In this document: one piece after another, positions 42,141-50,375 of the stretch
Position numbering within the stretch: the stretch's first letter is position 1
Layout: every line of letters starts with the position of its first letter
From: Pirellulales bacterium
Lineage (GTDB): Bacteria; Planctomycetota; Planctomycetia; Pirellulales; JAEUIK01
DNA: 64,000 nt
Assembly: GCA_019694435.1 (NCBI GenBank)
Contig: JAIBBZ010000005.1
Location: forward strand, 1 to 64,000
Direction of reading: 5' to 3'
Position numbers and translations under genes: made by a program
Notes under the pieces: generated by a model
What the model saw: the letters and a program-made list of their open reading frames with translations, nothing else
Told to the model about the DNA's origin: nothing
The model's database searches: none

Positions 42141-43793
42141 ATGTCTGCGAGCATTCCCAGATCAACCATTGCGTCTCCGGCGGAGCCGGCGGATTTGAAG
42201 CCCCGCTCGTCGAGTGCAGGACGCGGATGGCGACAGCGCGCAAGGCATACGCTGCCCACCCTGGGCGTTGTCGCGGCACTAGCCGGTGTCGCGGCATGGG
42301 GGCATTCCACCGGCTGGAAGCTTCCGAAGTTCTCGGCTCTGATCGGCGAGACTGAGCAGGCTGTCACGCCCTGGTGCGAGGACCATAACGTGCCCGAGGC
42401 ATCTTGCATCGAGTGTAAGCCGGACCTGTGGTCAGCCGCGGCCGACCACGGCTGGTGCAAGGTCCATGGCATCGCCAATTGCCCGCTCGAACATGCGGAC
42501 CTGGCACAGAGCAGCTCGCCTGTCAAGCCGACCGACGCCATGCGTGAGCGTGCCGCACGAGCCCTGGCAACGAAGCCGCGCGCTGAGAACAACAGCCGTT
42601 GTGGTTCGCACAAGCGACGGATTCAATTCGAGTCGCCGGAGGTCATCGACCAATTGGGGATTGAAGTGGCAGTCGTGCAAGAGGCGCCGCTCGTCGAGGC
42701 GATTAGCACAAACGGCGAAGTCGTTTACGACCAGTCGCGCGTGGCTCATCTCTCCAGCCGCGTAGCAGGTACGGCATGGCAAGTCGAGAAACAAGTCGGT
42801 GATCGGGTTGCCGCGGGTGAACTCCTAGCACTCGTTGAAGCCGCTGATGTTGGTCGAGCCAAATCAGAATTGCTGCGTGCGATCTCGGAGAGCCGCTTGA
42901 AGCATGCCACCATCAATCGCCTGCGGCCGCTTGCCGATCAGCAAATCATCCCTGTCGGCAAATTCCGCGAAGCTGAAGCCGAGTTGCAGCAGTCCGAAAT
43001 CAACCTTCAGGCTGCCGAGCAGGTTCTGGCCAACTATGGCTTGCCGGTTGATGTTCCTGGATTCGGCGACGCTGACACCGCAGAAATCCGTCGCCGCATT
43101 CAGTTCCTGGGTCTGCCGGATGACGCCGTGGATCGCATCAGCGCGAGCGTGACGACGTCGAACTTGTTTCCCGTGCGTTCTCCAATCGCGGGCACTGTCG
43201 TCGAGCGCGAAGTTGTCGCTGGCGAAGTAATCGACACGACGACGCAGTTGTTCACGGTTGCCGATGACAGCCAGATGTGGCTGATCCTGCATGTCCGGCA
43301 GGAAGACGCGCAGTACGTCCGGCCGGGTCAGAGCGTGCTTTTCCAAACGACCGTTTCCGCGGGAGAGCTGAAAGGCCAGGTGCGGTGGGTCAGTACCGAG
43401 ACGGACGAGCAAACTCGGACCGTCGAAGTAAGAGCCGAGATCCCCAACGCCGATCGCAATCTGAGGTCGAACACCTTTGGCGTTGGCCGAATCGTGCTCC
43501 GCGACGAAGCGACGGCGATCGTGGTGCCGGACGACGCTGTCCATTGGGATGGCTGTTGCCACGTCGTTTTCGTGCGTGACAAGGATTACTTCGAGCCCAA
43601 CGCGCCGAAGTTCTTCCACGTTCGCAAAGTCCGCCTGGGCGTGAAGGAGGCGGGCACGACGGAGATCATTGCCGGTTTGCTGCCGGGCGAAGTGATTGCG
43701 ACACGCAACAGCGTCGTGCTCGAAGCCCAGCTGCTTAAGGCGAATCTGGGTGCAGGGTGCTGCGAAGCGTGCGCGCCCAAGAAAGAAAAGTAA
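42141..43793 (+). CDS. HME-RND efflux adaptor with Cys/His-rich N-terminal module
   Basis: A 550-aa membrane-fusion protein. A membrane anchor at about 38-55 is followed by the module WC-x2-H-x-VPE-x2-C-x2-C (78-92) ... WCKVH-x4-C (105-114). The same module appears in the lipoprotein at 46965-47366. Next come the adaptor domains: SRVAGTAWQVEKQVGDRVAAGE (barrel-sandwich), a helical hairpin at about 250-300, PIAGTVVEREVVAGEVID, then the beta-barrel and a C-terminal Cys cluster GAGCCEACAPKK. It is a cytochrome-like metal hand-over adaptor for the next gene's pump. Confidence 0.9.
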   Translation: MSASIPRSTIASPAEPADLKPRSSSAGRGWRQRARHTLPTLGVVAALAGVAAWGHSTGWKLPKFSALIGETEQAVTPWCEDHNVPEASCIECKPDLWSAAADHGWCKVHGIANCPLEHADLAQSSSPVKPTDAMRERAARALATKPRAENNSRCGSHKRRIQFESPEVIDQLGIEVAVVQEAPLVEAISTNGEVVYDQSRVAHLSSRVAGTAWQVEKQVGDRVAAGELLALVEAADVGRAKSELLRAISESRLKHATINRLRPLADQQIIPVGKFREAEAELQQSEINLQAAEQVLANYGLPVDVPGFGDADTAEIRRRIQFLGLPDDAVDRISASVTTSNLFPVRSPIAGTVVEREVVAGEVIDTTTQLFTVADDSQMWLILHVRQEDAQYVRPGQSVLFQTTVSAGELKGQVRWVSTETDEQTRTVEVRAEIPNADRNLRSNTFGVGRIVLRDEATAIVVPDDAVHWDGCCHVVFVRDKDYFEPNAPKFFHVRKVRLGVKEAGTTEIIAGLLPGEVIATRNSVVLEAQLLKANLGAGCCEACAPKKEK

Positions 43794-43819
43794 ACACAGT
43801 TCGCTGCCGGAGCGCGATC

Positions 43820-46800
43820 GTGCTGAATTGGATCATCGACATCTCGTTGCGGCATCGCTTGGCGGTGATTGGTGCCGTCCTGGTCAGCGCCTTCGTCGGC
43901 GCTGTGTCGCTCCGCCATCTCGACATCGACGCGTTCCCCGATACGACCCCTGTCCAGGTCCAGATCAACACGGTTGCCTCGTCGCTCGGGCCCGAAGAGG
44001 TCGAACAGCAGATCACGTTCCCGATCGAACGGGCCCTGGGCAGTCTTCCCGGACTGGAGAACGTCCGTTCCGTCTCCAAGTTCGGCTTTTCCCAGGTTGT
44101 CGTTACCTTCGAAGACGGCATGGACATCTACTTCGTCCGCCAGCTCATCAACGAGCGGCTGGCGACGGTCGAGCTCGCCGAGGGCATTGGCCGCCCCAAG
44201 CCGGGGCCGGTCTCGACCGGCCTGGGCGAAGTGTTCCATTACGTCGTCACGGGGACCGGCAACGACGTGACGGAACTGCGCACGATCCACGACTGGGTCG
44301 TCAAGCCGAAAATGCAAACCGTCAAAGGTACGGCCGAAGTCAACAGCTGGGGCGGCTTCCAGAAGCAATACCAGGTGCGGATCGACCTATCCCGGTTGAT
44401 CAAGTTCGGGCTCACTTTCGACGACGTCGTTCGGGCCGTGCAGGAGAACAATCGTAACGTCGGCGCCGGGAGCATTCGGGAGGGCTCGCAGTCGCTACTA
44501 GTCCAAGGGCTCGGCCGGACCACGAGCGCACAGCAGATCGCCTCGATTGTTGTCACGGCCGTCCACGGAGTTCCGGTTCGGGTGAGCGACGTTGCTGACG
44601 TCAAGATCGGCTCCGAAGTCCGCCGAGGCGCCGTCACGGCCGACGGCCGCGGCGAAGTCGTCATGGGGCTGGGCTTCATGCTCATGGGCGAAAACACTCA
44701 TGAGGTGACGTGGGCCATGAAGAACCGGCTCGACCAGATCAAGACAGTGCTGCCGCCGAACGTCAAAGTCCAGCCGGTTTACGACCGGACTGAGCTCGTC
44801 GAGCACGTCATCGATACAGTCAAAAACAATCTGTTCGAAGGGGGGCTACTCGTCGTTGCGGTCCTTTTCGCCTTCTTGGGCAATCTGCGAGCGGCGCTCA
44901 TCGTGGCGCTCGCGATACCGCTGTCAATGTTGTTTGCTTTTTCGGGCATGCTGCGGTTCAGCATCGCGGCTAGCTTATTGAGCCTCGGCGCGATCGATTT
45001 TGGCATGATCGTCGACAGCTCGGTCGTGATGGTAGAGAACTGCGTCCGCCGCTTGTCTGAATCTGATGGCCGGCGATCGAAGATCGACGTGATCCGCGAA
45101 GCGGCGATCGAGGTCCGCAAGCCGACGATGTTCGGTGAGCTGATCATCATGATCGTCTACCTGCCGATCCTCACACTTGAAGGGGTCGAGGGGAAACTTT
45201 TCAGGCCAATGGCGTTGACCGTCATCTTTGCCTTGATCGGATCGATGATCCTTTCGCTCACGTTGATGCCGGTCCTGGCAAGCCTGCTCCTACCGAAGCG
45301 TGTCAGCGAGCGACAGCCGTTGTTGATGCGGATTGCGCATGCCATCCATAACCCGATCTTGCGGTTCTCGATGAACCACAAGGCCACAATCATTGGATTC
45401 GCCGCCTGCGTGCTGGTCATCGCGTTCGGCATGATTGCTCCCAATCTGGGGACCGAGTTCGTGCCCCGGCTTTCCGAAGGGGCGATCGTCATCAACGTAA
45501 TTCGTCTGACCGGGACGGACCTGGCGGATACGGTGAACTACAACACGAAGATGGAACAGGCCATCCTCGGCTCGTTCCCCGACGAGGTCGCGCACGTCTG
45601 GAGCCGCGTCGGGACTGCCGAAATAGCGACCGATCCGATGGGGACCGAGCTCACCGACATGTTCATCACGCTCAAGCCTCGCGGCCAGTGGACAAAGGCC
45701 AAGACACAGGCCGACCTGACGACGCTGATCGAGGAACGGCTGCGCGGAATGCCCGGCCAGCGGCTAGCGTTTCTGCAGCCCATTGAGATGCGCATGAACG
45801 AAATGACCTCGGGCGTACGCTCTGACTTAGCGGTGAAGCTCTACGGTGACGACCTCGACGTGCTGGGGGCCAAGGCGATGGAGATCGAGCGCATCCTCCG
45901 CCAGATTCCCGGCAGCGCCGACGTCAGGTCCGAGCAGCTCACGGGCCAGCCCGTGCTGCAAATCAAGCTCAAACAGGATGAATTGGCCCGCTATGGCGCG
46001 CCTGCCAAAACTGTCACCGACGTGATCGAGGCGATCAGCGGCAAGCCGATCGGCGATGTGATCGAAGGACAACTCCGCTTTCCGCTTGTGGCCCGTTTGC
46101 CGGAGAGCCTGGTCGACGGAGTGGACGGTGTGCGGTCGATTCTCATCACAACGCCCAGCGGCGAGCGGCTGCCACTTGAGCGATTGGCCGAGATTCGCGT
46201 CGTTCAAGGCCCGTCAACGATCACGCGCGAGGCGGGCCAGAGGCGGATCACCGTCTCGGCGAATGTGCGCAATCGCGATATCGGCAGTTTCGTAGCCGAC
46301 GCACAGCGCGAACTACGCGGGCAGCTCAAGCTGCCGCCTGGGCGATACTTCTACGAATTTGGCGGCCAGTTCGAACATCTGGAGCGGGCCAGAACGCGGT
46401 TGATGATCGTCGTGCCTGTGGCCGGTGTGTTGATTTTCACATTATTGTACTTGACGTATCAGAGCGTCGTTGACGCCTTGCGCGTGTTTACAGGGGTGCC
46501 CTTCGGCTGGGTCGGCGGCATCTTCGCGCTGTGGATGCGCGATATGCCATTTTCAATATCCGCCGCAATCGGTTTCATCGCGCTTTCGGGCGTGGCCGTG
46601 CTGGACGACATGATCCTCGTGTCGTATGTGCGAAAGCTGCGCAGCAAGGGCGTGCCGCTAGATGCCGCTGTGACCGAGGCCGCCGTCACGCGACTGCGCC
46701 CGGTCTTGATGACCACGCTGGTTGCCAGCCTGGGCTTCTTGCCCATGGCGTTCAGCACCGGCATGGGTGCCGAAGTGCAGCGCCCCTTGGCCACGGTCGT

Positions 46801-46945
46801 GATTGGTGGCGTCATCGGCGCCATGATCATGTCGCTCCTGGTGCTGCGCGTCCTCTATATCCTCTTCGCTTCTCCTTTCGAGCGGCGCCAAGAGCGCCAT
46901 CGAGCCGAGGAGCAGTGGCAGTTCGTCGAAGCTGGTTCCCCCTGA
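43820..46945 (+). CDS. HME-RND efflux pump, divalent-metal type (CzcA-like)
   Basis: A 1041-aa pump. TM4 carries GAIDFGMIVDSSVVMVEN (Asp393, Asp399, Glu406), the proton-relay signature of Co/Zn/Cd-type pumps. Typical helices and the loops around NLGTEFVPRLSEGAI are present. The GTG start at 43820, with GGAG 7 bases upstream, fits the conserved N-terminus MLNWIIDISLRHR; longer frames reach back into the adaptor gene. It lies 26 bases after the adaptor stop and forms the second, distinct export system of the cargo. Confidence 0.92.
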   Translation: MLNWIIDISLRHRLAVIGAVLVSAFVGAVSLRHLDIDAFPDTTPVQVQINTVASSLGPEEVEQQITFPIERALGSLPGLENVRSVSKFGFSQVVVTFEDGMDIYFVRQLINERLATVELAEGIGRPKPGPVSTGLGEVFHYVVTGTGNDVTELRTIHDWVVKPKMQTVKGTAEVNSWGGFQKQYQVRIDLSRLIKFGLTFDDVVRAVQENNRNVGAGSIREGSQSLLVQGLGRTTSAQQIASIVVTAVHGVPVRVSDVADVKIGSEVRRGAVTADGRGEVVMGLGFMLMGENTHEVTWAMKNRLDQIKTVLPPNVKVQPVYDRTELVEHVIDTVKNNLFEGGLLVVAVLFAFLGNLRAALIVALAIPLSMLFAFSGMLRFSIAASLLSLGAIDFGMIVDSSVVMVENCVRRLSESDGRRSKIDVIREAAIEVRKPTMFGELIIMIVYLPILTLEGVEGKLFRPMALTVIFALIGSMILSLTLMPVLASLLLPKRVSERQPLLMRIAHAIHNPILRFSMNHKATIIGFAACVLVIAFGMIAPNLGTEFVPRLSEGAIVINVIRLTGTDLADTVNYNTKMEQAILGSFPDEVAHVWSRVGTAEIATDPMGTELTDMFITLKPRGQWTKAKTQADLTTLIEERLRGMPGQRLAFLQPIEMRMNEMTSGVRSDLAVKLYGDDLDVLGAKAMEIERILRQIPGSADVRSEQLTGQPVLQIKLKQDELARYGAPAKTVTDVIEAISGKPIGDVIEGQLRFPLVARLPESLVDGVDGVRSILITTPSGERLPLERLAEIRVVQGPSTITREAGQRRITVSANVRNRDIGSFVADAQRELRGQLKLPPGRYFYEFGGQFEHLERARTRLMIVVPVAGVLIFTLLYLTYQSVVDALRVFTGVPFGWVGGIFALWMRDMPFSISAAIGFIALSGVAVLDDMILVSYVRKLRSKGVPLDAAVTEAAVTRLRPVLMTTLVASLGFLPMAFSTGMGAEVQRPLATVVIGGVIGAMIMSLLVLRVLYILFASPFERRQERHRAEEQWQFVEAGSP

Positions 46946-46964
46946 TCCCATCGGAGTGTTCCTG

Positions 46965-47366
46965 ATGTCTAAAAACTATTGGTTGGCTTTGCTCGTTGCC
47001 TGTGGTGCCACAGGCGTTTCTGTCGGCTGCAACAAGACGGATTCGACCCAAGCGCCGACCGGCGCCCCGGCCGGTAAAACGTCCGAGGCGGACGGCCACG
47101 TTCATGGCGAATGGTGGTGCGACGAGCACGGCGTACCTGAGGAGATCTGCGCCCAGTGCAGCATCGAAGTTGCCAACGATCTCAAGGCGAAAGGGGATTG
47201 GTGCAAGGAGCACGACCGACCTGACTCGCAATGCTTTATCTGCCATCCTGAGAAGGAAACCCAGTTCGCCGCTCAGTATGAAGCCAAGTACGGTAAGAAG
47301 CCGCCTAAGCCGAAGCTCGAAGGCGGAGACGAGCACGATCACGAACATGAAGAGAAAAAGTCCTAG
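46965..47366 (+). CDS. Lipoprotein with WC...H...C..C metal module
   Basis: A 133-aa lipoprotein (lipobox VSVGC, Cys22). Residues 51-95 hold two units: W51-C-x2-H-x-VPE-x2-C62-x2-C65 and W79-CKEH-x6-C90-x2-CHP, the same arrangement as in the adaptor at 42141. The tail GDEHDHEHEEKKS is His/Glu-rich. Probably captures metal in the periplasm. It follows the pump by 19 bases and is thus in the same operon. Confidence 0.8.
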   Translation: MSKNYWLALLVACGATGVSVGCNKTDSTQAPTGAPAGKTSEADGHVHGEWWCDEHGVPEEICAQCSIEVANDLKAKGDWCKEHDRPDSQCFICHPEKETQFAAQYEAKYGKKPPKPKLEGGDEHDHEHEEKKS

Positions 47367-47419
47367 CCTCGTCGGCAAGATTTGAGCATCAACCGTCAAC
47401 ATCGAATGGAGTCGATACG

Positions 47420-48181
47420 ATGAAGCGCTTCGTCAGCAATGGCTCGTTGACTATGCTGTTGGCCTTCTGCGCTTGGGTTCAGGTTGCAGGTCGCTGCCAT
47501 GCGGCCGAACCTGCCCAGCGCGCCGAGGCAGTCCTTGCGAGTTCCGCCAAAGACAACAAATTCACTTACGTCGTCTTCTACAAGCAGTATGACGCTACGT
47601 CCAAAGCGATGACCAAAACGGTCCAGCAAGGGCTCGCCGGTCATGAGAACGAGGCCGTCATCACATATTCGCAGGTGACTTCGCCTGAGGAGCAGGCGCT
47701 GGTCAAGAAGTTTGGCCTGGAAAGGACTCCAATGCCGATGACTCTAGCCGTTGCCCCCAACGGCGCGATCACGGGCATCTTCAATACGAAGCTGACGCCC
47801 GAGTTGGTTGTCGATGCTCTCGTCACACCGGTGATGACCCGCTGCATGAAGTCGATGCAGGAGGGAAAGATCGTGCTGGTGTGCGTACATAGGACGGCCG
47901 AGCCCGCCGTGCCGCAGTGTGCGAGCGACTTCCAGAAGGATGCGTTCTACGCCGATCGCTCGGCCGTCATTTTGCTTGATGCCAACGACCAGGCTGAGGC
48001 GCGGTTCCTTGCTCAAATGAAGATTGAGCCTGCCAAGACCGGGGACGTAATCGTCATGCTCGCACCGCCGGGAATGCTGGTGGGGCAGTTTGCCAACACG
48101 ACCACGAAGGAGCAGCTAGCGGCCGCCCTGCACAAGGCCGGCAAGTGTTGTGACGATCCTAACTGCAAACACAACAAATAA
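47420..48181 (+). CDS. Secreted thioredoxin-like protein with Cys-rich tail
   Basis: A 253-aa exported protein (signal peptide ending near GRCHA-AEP). Two thioredoxin-like halves are suggested by VVFYKQYDA and KKFGLERTPMPMTLAVAPNG, but no CxxC active site is present in the first half. The end reads GKCCDDPNCKHNK, a likely metal-binding tail. It stands between metal lipoprotein and ABC transporter genes, so a role in periplasmic metal handling is likely. Confidence 0.65.
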   Translation: MKRFVSNGSLTMLLAFCAWVQVAGRCHAAEPAQRAEAVLASSAKDNKFTYVVFYKQYDATSKAMTKTVQQGLAGHENEAVITYSQVTSPEEQALVKKFGLERTPMPMTLAVAPNGAITGIFNTKLTPELVVDALVTPVMTRCMKSMQEGKIVLVCVHRTAEPAVPQCASDFQKDAFYADRSAVILLDANDQAEARFLAQMKIEPAKTGDVIVMLAPPGMLVGQFANTTTKEQLAAALHKAGKCCDDPNCKHNK

Positions 48182-48217
48182 GCGCGATTCATAGCACCGA
48201 ATGTCAAGGATGACACA

Positions 48218-49438
48218 ATGAATCTCAGAACTCTAGTCTGGAAAGAAATGCGCGAACGGCCGACTGCACTCCTCACGAGTGCGACGGCTATCGTGCTGGG
48301 CGTGGCTGCAATCGTCGCCCTTCGGCATATCACGTACTTTTCGGAGCGGGAGATCGGCAAACAGCTCTCGGAACTGGGAGCCAACGTCCTGATATTGCCG
48401 AAAGACTCGATGCTGCAAAACTACTACGCGGCCGATCAGACCTCGGGCACGTTACCCGAGGAGTTTGCGTCGCAGATTCTGCTCTCCGGCCTGACCGGCG
48501 TTGAGCGACTGTCTCCGAAGCTGACCGTACCTGTGACGATCAGCGACTGCCAGATTACGCTCACCGGCATCCTGCCGCAGGCCGAGTTTGAGGCCAAAGC
48601 GGCCTGGCAAACGGCCTCGATGTTCAGCAAGCAGCCCAAGGGCTGCCAACGCGCGAACTGTGCCCCTAAGTCGCAACATGCTGGTCCCGAAGCCTTGGCC
48701 ACACAGCGGTCGATCGACAAGCTGGGCGAATTCGACGTCGTCGCCGGCCGCGATGCCGCGGAACTGTTGCAAGTCGAGCCAGGCGATTCGCTCACGTTGT
48801 TGGGCAAATCCTTTCACGTCGTCGCCCTGTTGCCTGCAACAGGGACCGTTGACGACGGACGATTGTTTGCCCATCTGCACACCATACAGCGCCTGGCCAA
48901 CACCGGCGAAGTGGTCAGTGCCATCGAAGTGATGGGCTGCTGCGAAGACGCCGCCGGCGACCTGGTCCCGGAGCTAAGAAAGCTGCTGCCCGAGGCTAAG
49001 ATCGTCACCGTTTCGCAAGTGGTCGAGACGCAGGTCGGGGTCAACCGACTCTTGGGGCGGTTGTCGCTCTTTGTGTTGGTCGTGTTTGCGCTCGTCGCCG
49101 GTGCAAGCGTCGCCGGCACGATTGCCGCCAATGCCCGGGAACGACGTCGTGAGATTGGGACGTTGATCGCTCTGGGCGCGTCACCGCGGCTAGTTTCGCA
49201 GATGTTCTTGCTCAAGGCCGTCTGGATTGCCTTAGCGGGATCGCTCCTCGGGGGACTCAGCGGAATGACGGTGGCGCTGGTGCTGGGCCCTCAATGGGCC
49301 GGCGTCACGATTCAGCCGTTGTTTAGTCTTATCTTGATTGCTGTTGGCGCGGCTGTCGCATTGACTGTCGTTGCCGCCTACTGGCCGGCCCGGCGGGCCG
49401 CTCATCTCGATCCCTGTCTCTGCCTCCGGGAGGTCTAA
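48218..49438 (+). CDS. FtsX-type ABC permease with Cys-rich loop
   Basis: A 406-aa MacB/FtsX-like permease: one N-terminal membrane helix (about 18-38), a large periplasmic domain, then three helices at about 275-300, 325-345 and 365-390, with the conserved ANARERRREIGTLIALGAS coupling segment. The periplasmic domain has unusual Cys-rich parts, PKGCQRANCAPKS and MGCCEDA, suggesting metal contact. It overlaps nothing but is 4 bases from the ATPase gene, forming a transporter pair. Confidence 0.85.
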   Translation: MNLRTLVWKEMRERPTALLTSATAIVLGVAAIVALRHITYFSEREIGKQLSELGANVLILPKDSMLQNYYAADQTSGTLPEEFASQILLSGLTGVERLSPKLTVPVTISDCQITLTGILPQAEFEAKAAWQTASMFSKQPKGCQRANCAPKSQHAGPEALATQRSIDKLGEFDVVAGRDAAELLQVEPGDSLTLLGKSFHVVALLPATGTVDDGRLFAHLHTIQRLANTGEVVSAIEVMGCCEDAAGDLVPELRKLLPEAKIVTVSQVVETQVGVNRLLGRLSLFVLVVFALVAGASVAGTIAANARERRREIGTLIALGASPRLVSQMFLLKAVWIALAGSLLGGLSGMTVALVLGPQWAGVTIQPLFSLILIAVGAAVALTVVAAYWPARRAAHLDPCLCLREV

Positions 49439-49442
49439 CGCC

Positions 49443-50135
49443 GTGATTGTCCTTACTGATGTCCTTAAGACCTATGAACGTCGCGGCCACAAAGTCACCG
49501 CACTCCGATTGGAGTCTCTCCAGATTGCTAGGGGTGAGTACGTGGCCATGATTGGACCGAGCGGCAGCGGCAAGACCACGCTGCTGTCGATACTTGGCGG
49601 AATGCTCTCACCGTGCGGTGGTCAGATCATGCTGCACGACACCTCTGTCTACGATTTGTCGCCTGCTGACCGCGCCAAGCTCCGCCAGCGGTCCATTGGA
49701 TTTGTGTTTCAGCAGTTCAATTTGGTGCCATATCTGACCGCCCTGGAGAACGCGCAGTTGCCGCTCTATCTCGCGGGAATGGCCAGAGACGAGCAGCGAG
49801 AGCTGGCAACGAGCCTCTTGCAGCGAGTCGGCTTAGGTGACCGACTGCACCACAAACCGAGCGAACTGAGTGTTGGGCAGCAACAGCGTGTGGCACTTGC
49901 CCGCACGGTGGCCAATCAGCCGGCCGTGATTCTGGCGGACGAGCCGACAGGCAACCTCGACCCGCACAGTCGTGGGTGTGTGCTGGATTTCTTCGACGAA
50001 CTGCATCGCGACGGGCGGACGCTCGTCATGGTGACCCACGACGTCGCCGCGGCCCAGCGAGCTAGCCGAACGATCACGCTGGCGGACGGTGCGATTGTCG
50101 CCGACTCGCAGGCGCCGAGGAGGAATGCGGCCTAG
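49443..50135 (+). CDS. ABC transporter ATPase (LolD/MacB-type)
   Basis: A 230-aa ATPase with Walker [11 protein letters not shown]-loop FQQFNLVPYLTALEN, signature LSVGQQQR (instead of LSGGQ), Walker B VILADEPTGNLD and H-loop VTHD. The GTG start at 49443 follows the permease's stop directly; GGGAGGT serves as ribosome-binding site inside the permease gene. It powers the FtsX-type permease, perhaps moving lipoproteins or metal complexes in the envelope. Confidence 0.9.
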   Translation: MIVLTDVLKTYERRGHKVTALRLESLQIARGEYVAMIGPSGSGKTTLLSILGGMLSPCGGQIMLHDTSVYDLSPADRAKLRQRSIGFVFQQFNLVPYLTALENAQLPLYLAGMARDEQRELATSLLQRVGLGDRLHHKPSELSVGQQQRVALARTVANQPAVILADEPTGNLDPHSRGCVLDFFDELHRDGRTLVMVTHDVAAAQRASRTITLADGAIVADSQAPRRNAA

Positions 50136-50167
50136 GTCATTTCGTGAAAGCGACAGGAGATATGGCC

Positions 50168-50368
50168 ATGCAAAAGCCCCGGCGCGGACGCCCTCCGACT
50201 TATGGCCCGGATCGGCGGGCCCTGCTGGCCAAGTTAGTTCGGGAGCACGGTATTCGAGGAGCTCGTGACGTTGCGCCGTGGTCCGTTTCCGTGCAGACTC
50301 TCGTTTTGATAGCGGATGAATTTGGGATCGAGCGTAAGAAGGGACGACGGCCGCGTCGCGCGGCCTGA
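50168..50368 (+). CDS. Small basic protein with RGRPP motif
   Basis: A 66-aa basic protein starting MQKPRRGRPPTYGPDRR; the AGGAGA site 7 bases upstream favours this start over two earlier ones. RGRPP resembles an AT-hook, and the middle REHGIRGARDVAPWSVSVQTLVLIADEFGIERKKG is compatible with a helix-turn-helix. It ends with the basic stretch KKGRRPRRAA. It lies between the ABC ATPase and the P-type ATPase and may be a small DNA-binding regulator. Confidence 0.5.
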   Translation: MQKPRRGRPPTYGPDRRALLAKLVREHGIRGARDVAPWSVSVQTLVLIADEFGIERKKGRRPRRAA

Positions 50369-50375
50369 GCCGAAT

